Of a stretch of 64,000 nt of DNA, positions 31,471-43,982 are shown one piece after another. Under the pieces are notes generated by a model that worked only from the letters and a program-made list of their open reading frames with translations, made no database searches and was not told the origin of the DNA. A program made the position numbers and the translations under genes. Source of the DNA: Tetracladium setigerum (taxonomy: Eukaryota; Ascomycota; Leotiomycetes; Helotiales); contig PZJY01000013.1 in the NCBI GenBank assembly GCA_031472005.1, forward strand, positions 434,001 to 498,000, in the 5' to 3' direction. Positions within the stretch are counted from its first letter, which is position 1, and each line of letters starts with the position of its first letter.

Positions 31471-33303
31471 ATGAAGCTCTCATTAGCATCAGCATCCTCC
31501 TTTCTATTCTTGTTTGCCATGGAAACTTCAGCCTCTCCTCAAAGCAGTGCCAACAAGTTATCCACATACACCAACCCTATCATTCCAGGCTGGAACTCGG
31601 ATCCCAGCTGCGTTTTTGTCAAAGAATGGCACAACACTTTCTTCTGCACCACTTCCTCCTTTCTAGCATTCCCTGGAGCCCCGGTCTACGCGAGTAAAGA
31701 CCTCGTGAATTGGAAACATGTCAGCAATGCTCTCCACACTCCCGAGCAGCTTCCCGAACTATTCACAAAGGGATCTCAGATGGAAGGGCTCTGGGCCGCC
31801 ACAATTCGCTTCCACAAGGGATCATTATACTTGATCACGGGTTACATTTCTTGGAGTGGACCCTGCTGGTGTCCTAAGGTTTTACTGTTCTCAACCACCA
31901 ATCCATACGACGACGCTGAGTGGAAGGGTCCTTTACGCATCGACAACCCAGGTAATGATATCGACCCTGATCTCTTCTGGGATGATGACGGCAAAGTCTA
32001 CATGTCTGTTGCGGCAGGCATGTGGGTTAGCGAGATCGACATCTTGAGTGGGAAATCGTCAGAACCGTTCAGAGTGTGGAACGGAACTGGAGACCGGAAC
32101 CCAGAAGGTCCACACATATACAATCAGTTCGGACACTACTATCTCCTGGTCGGGGAAGGAGGCACAGAGACGAACCATAGCGTGACAATCGCCCGATCAA
32201 AGAACATCCACGGACCGTACGAGGGATACGAAAAGAATCCCATTCTGACAGCCAAGAACACCAACAACTACTTCCAAACCGTTGGCCACGCAGATCTCTT
32301 CCAAGATGCGGCTGAGAACTGGTGGGCGGTAGCGCTCGCAACACGTTCGGGTCCGAAATGGGAGATCTATCCCATGGGTCGCGAAACCGTTCTGGTACCA
32401 GTGACTTGGGAAGAAGGAAAGTGGCCAGTCCTCGCTTCTGTACATGGCAATATGCAAGGACCACTTCCAAAGGAGAATAAGAATGTACCAGGTACAGGAC
32501 CGTGGCAAGGTGCACCTGATGCAATCAACTTCAACCCTGGCTCAAAATTACCGAAGCACTTATTCACGTGGCGGCCACAGCCTCATCCCGAAGCTTTCAC
32601 AATCTCTCCACCTGAACATCGGAATTCTCTTCGGATTGCGCCCTCCAGGGCGAATTTGACTGGTGATAACGCATTTGACTCGAAGGTTGAGAATCTTGCG
32701 TTCATCGCACGCAAGCAGACGAGCACATTGTTTGAATTCAGCGTTGATCTCTCCTTTAATCCAAAAGTTGCTGGCGAAGAAGCTGGAATCTCGGTCTTTC
32801 TCACGCAGTCTCAACACATCGATTTATCGGTCCTCAATCTGCCGGCTAAAAAGGGCGCAAAACCTGTTCCAACCTTGAGATTTCAAGTTGAGGCATCAGG
32901 TAAATCAAACCTGGTCATTCCTGAGATTAAAACGAAAATCATTCCACGAGAGTGGCTCTCGTATCCAATTAGACTCTCAGTTTCAGCTACTCGTGATAAC
33001 CGATATGTCTTCTCTGCTGCATCTGAGAAGTCGCCGAAAGATTCTATTTCACTCGGATCAGCCAGTGCGGAGATTGTATCTGGCGGTTCTGGGCCATTCA
33101 CAGGTGAGTTTAGAGTCTTGTGTCATTGCAGTATGAATGATCAGAGCTGATAATTGGCAGGCACAATTGTTGGAGCGTATGCTACTACTAATGGCGGAAA
33201 AGGTGACACACCAGCATACTTCAGTCGATGGAGATATACAGATCTGTATCAAGAGATTGATGAAGGGATTTTTGTTCCGGTTATAAAGAAACAAACATCT
33301 TGA
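31471..33303 (+). CDS. Secreted GH43 glycosidase (beta-xylosidase/arabinofuranosidase type), 591 aa
   Basis: Extracellular inverting glycoside hydrolase acting on xylan or arabinan side chains. Exons 31471-33103 and 33161-33303. Signal peptide MKLSLASASSFLFLFAMETS. The five-bladed propeller shows the GH43 triad: base Asp in NPIIPGWNSDPSC, pKa-modulating Asp in GNDIDPDLFWDDDGKVY and acid Glu in NPEGPHIYNQFGHYYLL. GHADLFQDAAENWWAVALA is another family hallmark. A C-terminal beta-sandwich (residues about 350-591, laminin-G/GH43 C2-like) ends in AYFSRWRYTDLYQ. Without removing the 57-bp intron the frame stops early at 33148, so splicing decides the last 47 residues. Exact substrate cannot be told from sequence. 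Confidence 0.92.
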
Positions 33304-33674
33304 GCGCACAGAATCAAAATATAAATTATTTATTAATTAGGTTTAATATATACTCATCCCTCATTCAACGTTTTCTTCCCTCCTGATAAACACAAAATGC
33401 AGAGTGGTAACAGGAGTCTTATCACCGTGTGGGTGCACTTAGTCCATACCGTTGAAGGAAGGGTTCCACAGAGCGACAGCCTTTCCGAGATCCGGCAGCC
33501 AACTACTTACCCAACTCCGCTCTTCTGAACGTACGGATTAGAGGGGCATTATCGAGGGTATCTACACTGGTGCTAATATATTAAGACTATTTCGCCGCCC
33601 TTGCTTCCAGTATATTACCGCGCTTCAAGGTCCCACCTCTTGTTGTTACGTCCCTCACTCCCATCGCCTTTACC
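33304..33674. other. Intergenic spacer
   Basis: 3' region of the glycosidase; nothing else recognised. Confidence 0.4.
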
Positions 33675-34130
33675 ATGTCTATGGCTGCAGAAACATTCCT
33701 GGGTGAGGCGAAGATAGTTTCAAAGGTCTTCAAATTGCGACCAGACTACCGCGCGCTGTTGATGACCGTCGAGGGTCACACCACTTCTCCTCGCTCTTCT
33801 CTACACAACCACCGAGGCATCGAAGCTTTTCGTCAAATGCTCGGGTTTTATTATCGGGGGGTTGTAGCATGACCTTGAAAACCAGCGATGATAAACTTTA
33901 CTTGTTGAGAAACGAAGACATCGATGGATATTACACTGGCGGCAAATCTTTCATCAAGCAGTTCTGCTTTTATGAAGATAAGTACAGACGTCATGTCATC
34001 TAGGCAACTGGAAAGGGCAAGGGAAAGGAAGTTTGCTTTAAGAAGCACAGTGATTGGGGCCCAAAAACTGCGATGGTTCTGAATGTGTTCCCGGCTCTAG
34101 AATTGGTAATTGCAGAGATCCGAGGTGAGT
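33675..34130 (+). pseudogene. Possible small gene or relic of unknown function
   Basis: Plus-strand ATG at 33675 opens MSMAAETFLGEAKIVSKVFK for 65 codons. A second frame from 33870 continues MTLKTSDDKLYLLRNEDIDG and GKGKEVCFKKHSDWGPKTAM with an internal stop. Together they look protein-like but I recognise no family. It may be a two-part relic or chance; confidence is low. Confidence 0.25.
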
Positions 34131-34583
34131 AGTAGCTTTATTATTGGACAGATACACAGCCCAAAATCAATAACAAACAACATCAGTCAGTTCCGTTGTC
34201 CTGACACGCATATCGTATTTGTGTGTCGCGGAGCAACGAGACGCTAAATCACGTGAATCAACTAGTCTCTCTTAAATATCTCCGCTTAGTATAAATAACT
34301 TCTTAAGGTTACGCAATCAAACTATAAATATATCGGGCTCTGAGACTGCTGCTGGATAGCCTGGATTCAAAGGTATCACCACACATCAATTCACAGCCAT
34401 GATACCGATGAAAAAGTTAACTGTTTTCATTCAGCTGGCGAAACCATATTTGAGCCCATGACCCAGCACACAACCCGTGCGTCGATGCTGGGGCTGTCAT
34501 CTAAACACATACCGGCAGTGGCAACAATATTGGATCCCGTACTTCTCACGTAACACCACATTATTGTTATCCTTTACATTCCA
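34131..34583. other. Intergenic region downstream of the hybrid kinase
   Basis: No gene recognised. The 14-mer acgagacgctaaat occurs here (about 34237) and also near 30580; its meaning is unknown. Confidence 0.35.
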
Positions 34584-37500
34584 TCAACTCTGCGTTACCT
34601 TCTCTTTACTAAGCCGCTTTAACAGTTCCTCAATCTTGTTAAAAGAAACGGGCTTCGTCAAGAAGTTGTCGAACCCACTTACGTCCGCCTCATCTCTGTC
34701 CCGCCGACTAGCTAAGCCAGTCAAGGCGACAACGTATGCACGGTGTGCTACCTTCTTTGCGAAGCTTCCTGGCTCATTCTTTTTGCTGCTGTTTCTAGTT
34801 AAATCATCTTCCTCTACGGAGGAATGAGCCACGCCAGTATCCTTTGACGCAGAGCCGTGTGCGAAATCGTGCTCAAAGCTTCTTATCAGTCTTGTTGCCT
34901 CAAAGCCGTCCATCTCGGGCATGGAAATATCCATAAATACAATGTCAAAGGGCCTGCCCTTGCGTGAAGCTTCTTGCACGGAAGCAACGGCTTCTACTCC
35001 GTTGTGTGCTGTACTGACAGAATCTGACTTGCGCTTGAGTAGGTATCGTTGAATGAGTCGGAGATTTAGCATATTATCGTCTACAACAAGAATATGAAGC
35101 CCAAAAGCCGAATTTGATGGAACCGATGGCGACTTCTGCTCCAGAGAGACAGACAATGGGACCTCTATTGCTGTTTGTGACGTTACTTGGAAATATTCCT
35201 GAGGTTTAATACGAGAATCGGTGGTTTCTTGGTTGGAGTTATCATCTTGCGCTTTGGGGGTTGAGGTAATCCTATCATGACTCATGGATTCCTTGAAGTT
35301 TGATAAGTTTTGAGGTAGTTGCGTATAGGAAATATCGGTAAACGCGTTTCCCTGTGTGAGCGGGTGTTCCATTTGTGATGATGATGATGTTGGCGTACCC
35401 TTAGCTGATATGTTCGCAGGTTCTCGCTCTATCGAGGATAGATCCTGGTTTAAAACTGCCAAAATACATCTTGCGAGTTTGAAGGGTCCAATGGGAGTGA
35501 GAATTCCTCCTATTTGCGATTGGCTCTGCCTAGAGTACCGATGCGAGGCTACGTGATTGTTGACGACCAGAACACGTTGGCCATCTAGTACGTCTGATTG
35601 ATACATATGCGGCAACTCGTCGTACTGCTCTGTGATTATCAAATCAGCATGTTTTAGCGAGCCCTTATTTCCATTTCTCGGTAAGACCTCGTAATTACTT
35701 AAGATTTGGGAGTTAGTATTGAGTATCTTATCGATCGTTACGAAATGAGGCCGGCCTGAGAAGTGCAGTAACAATTAAAGGGCTTGGGAATGGGGAGAAT
35801 TTTAGGAAGGACACCTACAACCACTGAGAACAATATCGCTCAATACAGTTCCAGAGTACTTCGCGAGGCCGGTTGGTATCATTTTGTTGGACGTCTGGAC
35901 ATAGCAAGACACGCTGGCCCGAGGCACGCGCCTGGAGAGCCTGGACAGCTCCTTGGGCATCCTCAGATATTTTCGTCCGCCCGCCGGGTTCGTTTTGGGC
36001 AGATTCTGGCCCATCAGGTCTCTCGATTGGAATTTTAATCTCGACATCAGTGCCTTTTCCAAGCTCGCTCCGCACAGCTATGTTGCCCCGAAGCTGGTTG
36101 ACAATGCTCCACCTTTTTTTGTTAATTAAAAGTTCTAACTCCCACAACAGCTGACCCCAAAGGGCCATAGCATTGAAAGCCTTGTATATCAGAAGAGGAT
36201 TGCACGATTACACTTACACTATAGAGAGTCCAAGCCCCACACCTATAGCAAAACTATCTTCTTGAGCAAAGGGCTGGTAAAGCTTTCGCTCAATGTACTC
36301 AGAGGACATTCCCTTGCCTGTATCCCTTATATGGATCACCAAATGCTCGCATGATGTACTATCTGACTCTTGAGAATCTTTGCGGTGCATGGTCCGAAGT
36401 CCAACTTGGACTAAAATGTAGCCTGATGTGGTGTACTTTTGTGCATTGCCGAAAACATTCATCACGATTCGTCTCAACGCACCTGGTTATCTTCGTTAGT
36501 CTGATTTAGATTGCACGGGGATAGATTATCAATACCGGCCTGTACTCTAAAGTCCCAGTCTTGATGCTCGATGTCCAATATAACTTCCACAGCCGATTGT
36601 GGAGAGCTTCGAGAGGTGCCGGGGCCGTTTGAAATGCTATTGGAAATATCTGTTTGCCCAGTTCCCCGATAGGAACTCGCCACAATCATTCCGTTCACCA
36701 GATCTTCGCACAATAGAGCAAGGTTGGTTGTTCGGTAAAGCTCATTAGATAACGCATCTTTTGCAGCCATTAGCACGACGACGTGAGCTTGTTAGAAAGG
36801 TGAAGCGTACCATGCGGGCTTCCAGAATTGTTGAATGAGTTGATCTTGCTATAGTCCAGTACGTGATTGATCGTATCCTACAGCAATGGTGAGCATATAC
36901 CATAAGCCACCAGGATGGAAAGTACCAATAAAGTCCCACCGCAGTTCTGTATCGTTGATACGAATTCAATTTGCGAGGCATCCATTTCCATCGAATCACG
37001 GAGAAATTCTACACTTGCAAGTATACCATGTAACGGACTTCGAAACTCGTCTACTATTATCAGCACATTTTCCTCTGGTCGAGCTTCATTTCTTACGAGA
37101 GATACTACTGATGAAGTCAGACTTCATCTTGTTAGCTGTTATGGCATCCAGTCGAGAGATTTCAACCGTAACAGAATTGGTGAAAGCTGAGAGATACGCA
37201 ATTTCACTCTCAACAGTAAAGACTGGCACTGCAGATTGACTCCACACGAAACATCCTGAGTACCAGCGATCTAGTCGCACCAATTAGCATGTAAATGTAG
37301 CGGTATACAAAATGTAGTCTACCTCCAGCTGCGTCCCAGACTGGTAAGAATATGACCTGCCGCGCTTTGTGGAAAATTTGTGACAAAATTGTAGCTTCTG
37401 CCATCTGCTTTGCCACGTCGCTCGCAACGGCTGATCGTGTGCTTCCAAGTGGACTTGTCCTATCAAATCGCTCTAGGTCATTTATCTGATCTAGGGATGA

Positions 37501-39182
37501 AAAGAAGCCCTTGTCATCGATATACCACGCGTTGCCCTTCGGATAAGAATTGAGAAGAGACTGTAGCGTTTTCCCGTCCAATATACTCGAGTCAAGATCA
37601 GAGGTGGCTGAGAAGATCAAAATGTTAGCAGTGCTTCTGAAGTTTCAAAGCCACTAGAATGGTGTGAAAATAATCCATACGAGATTGGATTATCTACGAC
37701 AGAAGCTCAGGATAAGATACCACAGAGCTCAATCGGTCTAAGGACTTGCTCCGAGAACACATACCAATCTCTGCTGCAGATATCGCTTGGATCTTGGTCG
37801 CTTTGTGTTTGTCTTTGGAAGATTTAATTAATCGCTGAGATAGTTTGCCGCCAATTTCATGGACAGGCTGATTCAGTGTACTGCTATTAATGTCGCTTTC
37901 GTGCTGTGGGTGCTCATGCTTAGATTGCAGAAATTGTGCTCCCAGAATTGTAGTTTCATCAAGATACGCATCAACACTACCAGCAGCGGTGTAACCAACA
38001 GTGGTATCCAAAAATACAACGCCTCCTGAATTGAGTTCCAAGGACTGCCGAAGAATCAATGCAGCTTGGTCGAGCGTCTTGCTAATCTTGTCCCCAACGG
38101 AGGTTGTTGGTGGTTCGGTCGATTCTTGGGTATCGGAGGCTTCATGACTATTATTCATCATAATACCACGTGAATCTGAATGGTATTCATCCATTTTTGC
38201 AGCTCGTAGCCTCTTATTCGTAGCTGCAGAAGGTGTTTCAGAGCTTGAATCAATGATGAGCGATGCTTTCTCCAGAAAGGTTGCAATCCCTTGACTCATT
38301 AACATGACGCGTCGTCTATCCGCAGCTTGTCTCTTCGTCTCGAGAAGCTCCATCACATTGGCGGCTTGATGATGGAGATCTGTGAAGTAATTAGCTTTGT
38401 TTGGAACAACTCGCTACGTCGAAAGCCACTAACATACACGCTCGTCTGACGACAAGTCATCTCGCGGTATGTCATCATAAATGAAGAGAGTTCCAATATT
38501 GATGCCACGATTTGTTGTGATTGGCGTTCCTGCGTAGAAGCGGTAGGCTGCAAGTGAGCCGTTTACAACAGGCAAGGATGCAAATCTAGCATCGAGGGAT
38601 AGATCACTGACAACGAAGCAGGGACAGGGTTCCCGGGCATCATCCAGCCGCAGCGTATTCTACGCAGGATTAATACTTGGCTCTAAATAAAGCAAGAAAT
38701 CACACCTCACAGAGTCCTCCCGGGGTGGAAATGGTCGTAGAGCCGAACCACGACGCATCATTCGATACAATTCTGTCCGCAGAAGATCCCACGCGCATCG
38801 CTCCAGCAATGAAATATTGCTCAGCATGATCGATCAAGCTTAAAAATAAGTGAATGTCTTCTTGATAAAGACGTGAGTCGTTACCTGACCATGGCATGAA
38901 GACCATGTAGACGCCACATCACTCTCTCGGCGTAGGCATTCAAAGCTTCATCCCCAGTCAGTTGCTCATTGAAGGCTTCGTCGACATTTTCTTCGTTTTC
39001 TTTATAAGGCGCAAAAAATCTAGAAGTTTTATTAGTCTAATTGGATATTACATGGTCGCCTGACATCTGATTTCATCACAGTAACTCTTTTCAAGCACCG
39101 ATCGATGCGGGCAGGCTAAACATGCTTACTTTTTCAGCTCGAGAGATCTCTGGCTCTCTGTAACGGGGCGTTGAGGGTCCAT
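34584..39182 (-). CDS. Hybrid histidine kinase with GAF, HisKA, HATPase and receiver domains, about 1243 aa
   Basis: Cytosolic sensor kinase of the fungal two-component system. Thirteen exons keep frame: 39182-39130, 39019-38885, 38838-38706, 38659-38440, 38379-37765, 37607-37323, 37270-37097, 37050-36926, 36877-36811, 36757-36536, 36482-36218, 36112-35847, 35755-34584. The start gives MDPQRPVTESQRSLELKKFF. A GAF domain follows (residues about 65-195, YRFYAGTPITTNRGINIGTL), then an acidic/Ser-rich linker. The H-box SISHEFRSPLHGIL has its His codon split by an intron near residue 538. The N-box is VMNVFGNAQKYT, the G boxes DTGKGMS and GVGLGLSIV. A degenerate receiver-like part (GQRVLVVNNH) precedes the true receiver: LVVDDN, phospho-acceptor FMDISMPEMDG near residue 1129, LTG and KPVS. 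The exon 12/13 junction is the least certain. No membrane segment. Confidence 0.88.
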
Positions 39183-39966
39183 AATATTCGTATCTCGCGA
39201 TATCCAATTTCTGGAGGCGAAAAGATGTGTGAATCACGTTCTGACCTCGGATCTGTTTGCAGCGAGAAAGAGTTGGACGGAGCACAAATTTATCATGTAC
39301 GTCACTTCTACCAGGGCAATATCGAATATATCGGCAGTAGGCAGCATATTGTTGGCCTTAATATTGAGGCCCTAGAGTACACCGGTCAGCACGCATGACG
39401 TAGCTGTTGCCCAAATTGATGGGGCAGTAAATAATCGCCGGTCTCCCGACTCTTCCCCTAACATTCTCTCCTGATAAATAATTAAAGAAAGTAACGTATG
39501 AATAATAACTTCGTAGTCTTACTAAGAAAAAAATTCTAATTCTCAAAATTTAGATTCGTCTTATGACAGAGTCGTCTCTCGGGACGCAGGGACAGATGTT
39601 ACCTAGGAAGTCAACACATCGCTTACTATAAGATATGGGTCGGAAATAACACTATAAAGCGCGGTCGTGATATTGATTACGAACTCTGCTATAAAGAGAT
39701 AAACTCACATAAGTAGAATGAGGATCTGGGCCGGCCAAAATTATTAAAAGAATATATTTTTTAATACTTTGTATGATTTTAAGGATCGCAAAAGTGTAGC
39801 GAACAAAAAAAACGGGGTATTGGTAACAACAGAAGAATAGATGCAAAACAAACAGACAAAGGGAAAGTTGCAAAGTAAAGTAGGATCTGGACTAACCTGA
39901 AAGAATGTTACCCTCTAAACCGTTCAACGAACTCACTCCCCTTTTGATTCAACTCTCACTAATCCA
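39183..39966. other. Intergenic region, AT-rich and partly RIP-like
   Basis: Upstream of the hybrid kinase. From about 39420 to 39660 the sequence is AT-rich with few CpA/TpG, resembling the RIP-like tract at 13.5 kb but weaker. No gene seen. Confidence 0.4.
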
Positions 39967-40785
39967 CTAACCCAGAAATCTCGGGTGATGAAAAACACCT
40001 GGGAAATCATTAATTAGCAACCACAACATGTCAAAGAAGGTATTGGACGTCTGCGTAAAAGTACTTGTCTTCTCCAGTGTCAAATATGCTGAGACAATAT
40101 CTGGACACATTAGACACCTAGAACCAAACTGCTGATCCTGAATTAAGGAATCGATGCAAATATTGCACATGATATGGCGACAATTCAAGCGATAGGGGCG
40201 TACCGCAACCCCGTCGACAGAAGATCCATATTTTCGGGTGCAAGTAGGGCAATCCTTATGGAGGAATCGGATCGCATGGGCGCGAAGGGTGGGTGCAGAT
40301 TCGAGGCTAGAATTGCCACTGGACTCCTCCTTCTTGGGTACAAGCTTGAGGATTGAAGCATGAAAGAAGATGGCTCCGAATTCAAAGAAATTCTGTCGTT
40401 CCTCGAACGTCGGTCGATGGGTGGTGTTGCCAGCCTGTTGACGTTGGAGTATATCAACTTAGAGCACTAGGTTCATGTACTCCACTACAGTCAAGTCGTT
40501 AACATGCAAAGGTCTTCCAAGTCTAATAAAGTCTGGGTTGGTGGCTCTCTTGATCGCAACCATGTGATGGAAAGTGCGCGAGAACACCTCAGCATATTGC
40601 CATTCTTCAGGTGGAACATGGGGGACCATGGTCGGGTTTTGCATGCAGTTTCGACAGAGCTGTCTGGTAATGGGGTCGCACACGCGTGTTTCATGATCGA
40701 AGCTGCCAGCGTCATCGCATCGCAGTATGGTATGGTAATCAACCTGACCACAGCAACGGTGATGAAGTTTCCAGGTAAAACACAT
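39967..40785 (-). pseudogene. RING-finger protein gene with one in-frame stop
   Basis: A single frame of 273 codons from ATG at 40785 (MCFTWKLHHRCCG) to TGA at 39967. The only break is a TAA at 40459-40461. The N-terminal part has Cys/His pairs (RCDDAG, TRQLCRNC) and the C-terminal part a RING domain: CPTCTRKYGS, RLNCRHIMCNICIDSLI and RCLMCPD, i.e. C-x2-C, C-x-H-x2-C-x2-C, C-x2-C. It would be an E3 ubiquitin ligase. Splicing out the stop would need a 33-nt intron, or a 46-nt one that breaks the frame, so a nonsense mutation is more likely. If translated to the stop, the product would lose the RING. Confidence 0.75.
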
Positions 40786-41511
40786 GTTTGATGAGTGGTG
40801 TGTACAGGTAGCCGGGTTAACGAATCTGTACGATTGAAGGTGGTTGAGGAATAGGCGAAGAGTATGGGTAGGAAAAAAAGAAACCAAGAAGAGTGTGGTG
40901 AGAGGAATATACTTATAATCGTGTGCTCTTACTGTTGCCAGTTTACACTCAAGAAGAATGGCATTAACATCTCAAACAACCATTCACACGATACTGCTGT
41001 ACGTGTGCGTTTTTGCTTAAGATATTGTTGCAGGAAGGAACAATGGACATAGAGCAATCAACAAATAAATAGAACAAGAGATTACTCTACGAAACAATGT
41101 AACAACGTTGGAAGGAACAATGGATGAAGAGCAACAGACAATGAAAGAGTACTAGACTAGTGACTATTTTGTGCAACAATGCAACAATTTCTAAGAAAAA
41201 AAAACATAACTCGGCGAGACTCAAACTACTTGACACTGATACAGTAGAAGGGGAATTGGGTGCGGCTAATTATTTGTTAATTATTTTAGCGGGTCCAATT
41301 GTGCTGACATTTGTGGCTGTGCACCCTCACCAGATGTACTCCAAAGGTATACTGCTATGTAATTGCATCGCGAAGCCAATCTTGTCCATTCTTATATAAT
41401 TTCCTCAACTCATTCGACGACAACCAAACTAAATTCTAACCACTCCTTTCAATAGACACCACGCCCCCAAATCAAATTGTACCTAGAGCACTACAGAGGT
41501 TCGAGCTCCCA
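40786..41511. other. Intergenic region
   Basis: Promoter side of the RING gene and 3' side of the small secreted protein gene. Contains two related ggaaggaacaatgga segments (about 41035 and 41110). No gene seen. Confidence 0.4.
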
Positions 41512-42149
41512 TCACATCACAATCGCAAGAAGATTGAACCCAGCCCAACCAACAAGGACGTTCCGTAAACCATTTATAGTACCAGTAGTGCCTGCAACAC
41601 TGCTAGAAGAAGCAACATCCACACCAGCCTGACCTACTCCATTACTGACGCTAGTAAATTTTTCGGTCTCACTAAGACTACCATCATCTTTGTCCAGTAT
41701 ATCGTCACCAAAAGTGCACTGTTGCCCAGTGTATGTTCTATCCGATCGGACAAGATTGCAATTGCCAGAAGAAGTAGCTGTTCTCGCTATCTTGGTGCTA
41801 ATTCGAGGTCAAATTAGCTCGAAGTTCCTTTCGGTTGAATTCATGATAATTGTAATAGTTAGACAGTGGCTTACCTCGGATTGTAACAAGCCACTTCAAC
41901 ATAATTTCGTGATAGAAGACATTGATTGCCGGAAGAACAGCATATGGATTCTGCATTATTTCGAAAGGCGGCATTGTAGACTGGAGGATCTCTGTTGAAG
42001 TTGCTCAAACTAGTTCGGTGACATATTATTGCTTTCCCACCATTTGGCAGGTTGGGCTTGCAGACCTCGTCGATGTTATTCAGAACATCGGCGAGGATAC
42101 CAACGGTGAAAATCAGTGTGGCCGAGATGAGAAAGATTGATCGTTGCAT
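41512..42149 (-). CDS. Small cysteine-rich secreted protein with GPI-anchor signal, 186 aa
   Basis: Predicted cell-surface protein. Exons 42149-41875 and 41797-41512 with a 77-bp intron (GTAAGC..TTAG). N-terminal signal peptide MQRSIFLISATLIFTVGILA. The mature region has eight cysteines, including the pair in ESICCSSGNQCLLS. A Ser/Thr/Gly-rich stalk ends in a short hydrophobic tail (LVGWAGFNLLAIVM) right at the stop, preceded by small residues, as in GPI-attachment signals. The cysteine spacing does not match hydrophobin or CFEM patterns that I know. It could be a wall protein or an effector; both are inference. Confidence 0.72.
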
Positions 42150-43982
42150 TATTGATAATGATTTGGATTTTTAATTCGGAAGATGTGGACAATCAAATAG
42201 CAGTTGATAGGAAGAATATTTGGTGAAATAATGAGTAATTGGAGGGGAGTTCGAGTTTAAATGTTTCCTAGATGTTCTCCTCCTTACTCTCACCCGTGCC
42301 AATATTTCATCCGGCGTCTCGATGCATAATTGTTCTCATACCCAACACTTGATTGGCAGGATAAGACGAAAACTGAGCTCAGCTGGTACAAAATGGAGAG
42401 TGCAAATAGCTATATTTAACTGACAACCAACAAGTATAGCTTCTTTGCTGTCATGTTCGGCTGGCTGTTGAGGGTTTGTGGTTATTCTTGACGCTGAACT
42501 CGCGTTGCCGCTGAGGCTGAAACTTGCGTTGTCGCTGAGGCTGAATTTACCAAGGTGGCTCTACTATTCAGTAGACAAAGAGTCGACAGGTTTAAAGACG
42601 AACTTGGATGAAGAGGCTGGTAAAGGTTGTGCTGGATCATTTATTATAAACTTATTTCGCCTTAAGAAGCGTAAGTATGCATACTCGAGGTAAGTTATTC
42701 GTTTAGTTAGCTTACCACTTGAGATCCTCGATGTTGCCAAAAAAAGGCAAACAAAGTGGCGCGAGCGCCACATTGTGTTGGAGTATGCTGTGCTTGACCA
42801 ATCGTGATGCCTGGTCATTTGGTTGAATCTCTAGAATTGAATTATCAGTATGAGTCAGTAAATTGCTGGTGATGGTGGTAACAATAACGGTGGCAATGGC
42901 GGAGGCGGTGGCATGCGTAATAAGATTAGAGAATGAGATGATGGAGAGGTGAGGATATTGGGGCGAGGGGGTTGATAATTGAAGAAAGAATATAGAAACG
43001 ATGGAGTTGGTGGATGAGGAAGATGGGTATGGGGGCGAATAATGGATATAGCGGATATTATGGCCAGGTTTAGTGGCTGCGGTGGTGATAGCAAGGACGA
43101 TTGATTTGGAGAATTGGGTTGGTAGGCGGTGGCAATTGAAACAGAATGAATGAAAGCTTCCCTAGGTGGGAACATCTTTGGAATTGGGAGTCTATACAAT
43201 TTGCAAGGATGCCAAGGTTGAGGTCATTCTTGGGGAATTTTGAACCGCTTTCGTGATCAAGCTTACCAACATCCACGGACTTGCTGATGACCTTCAACCG
43301 GGTTGGATAACATTCCTGATTACAAGCAAGGAGGACTATCCGTCCCATGCTAAGCTGCCTGTGTCCGAAAATAGTCGCCGCTTAAAAAAGTTAACTCAAA
43401 ATCTAGCGACACGCAATTCGCCTTTTACTGTAGTGCATAAATGAGAGGCTTCTCTAAACAATGATATGTGCCAGGAATACTCGATATGCGAGAAGAAACA
43501 AACCTTCCACTGGCTTGGCGTACTCACTCTCAAGACTAGTAGTAGTATTTGACACAGGAAGTTTTGAAGCCCATAAATATTGCAGGGAAGGCAAATACCC
43601 TGCACTTACAGGATTTAGATAAATGTAAAAATGACTCCAACATATCTGTGAAGTGAAAAGATGTGACGGTGACGGTTTGTATGACATGTGACTAAAAAGA
43701 CCGCCCCATCGATGAACACGTGGGACGGTCCGTCCCTCAATCCACACCAAATTATTCAGCGCCGTGACATTTGTTTGAATTCGAGCCGCTTGCGAGATGG
43801 CACATGTACTTCATGAGCACCACGTGGTAACCTCAACAGAAAGGAGAAGCGCAAAATATTGCACAAAAACCATAAATTCATGTCTCATTACTAATGAACC
43901 ATACGCTCCTTGTTGCTCCCCAAACTAAGCCAAAACTCCAGGAGACCCATTTAACCCATTATTTTCAAAACAGTCACACTGA
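42150..43982. other. Long intergenic region with small repeats
   Basis: 1.8 kb without a convincing gene. It holds a 24-bp imperfect tandem repeat (gaggctgaaacttgcgttgt type, about 42490-42545) and a GGTGG-rich purine stretch near 42865-43035. Pro/Ser-rich open frames here are composition artefacts. Confidence 0.45.
42490..42545. repeat. Imperfect 24-bp tandem repeat
   Basis: cgctgaactcgcgttgccgc, then gaggctgaaacttgcgttgt, then cgctgaggctgaa: about two and a half units with few mismatches. Confidence 0.6.

Noticed and set aside
40459..40500. Short intron to remove the RING-gene stop
   Set aside because: The in-frame option would be 33 nt, below the usual minimum; the 46-nt option shifts out of the RING frame.
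41512..42149. Hydrophobin or CFEM identity for the eight-cysteine protein
   Set aside because: Cysteine spacing fits neither pattern, although the number matches.
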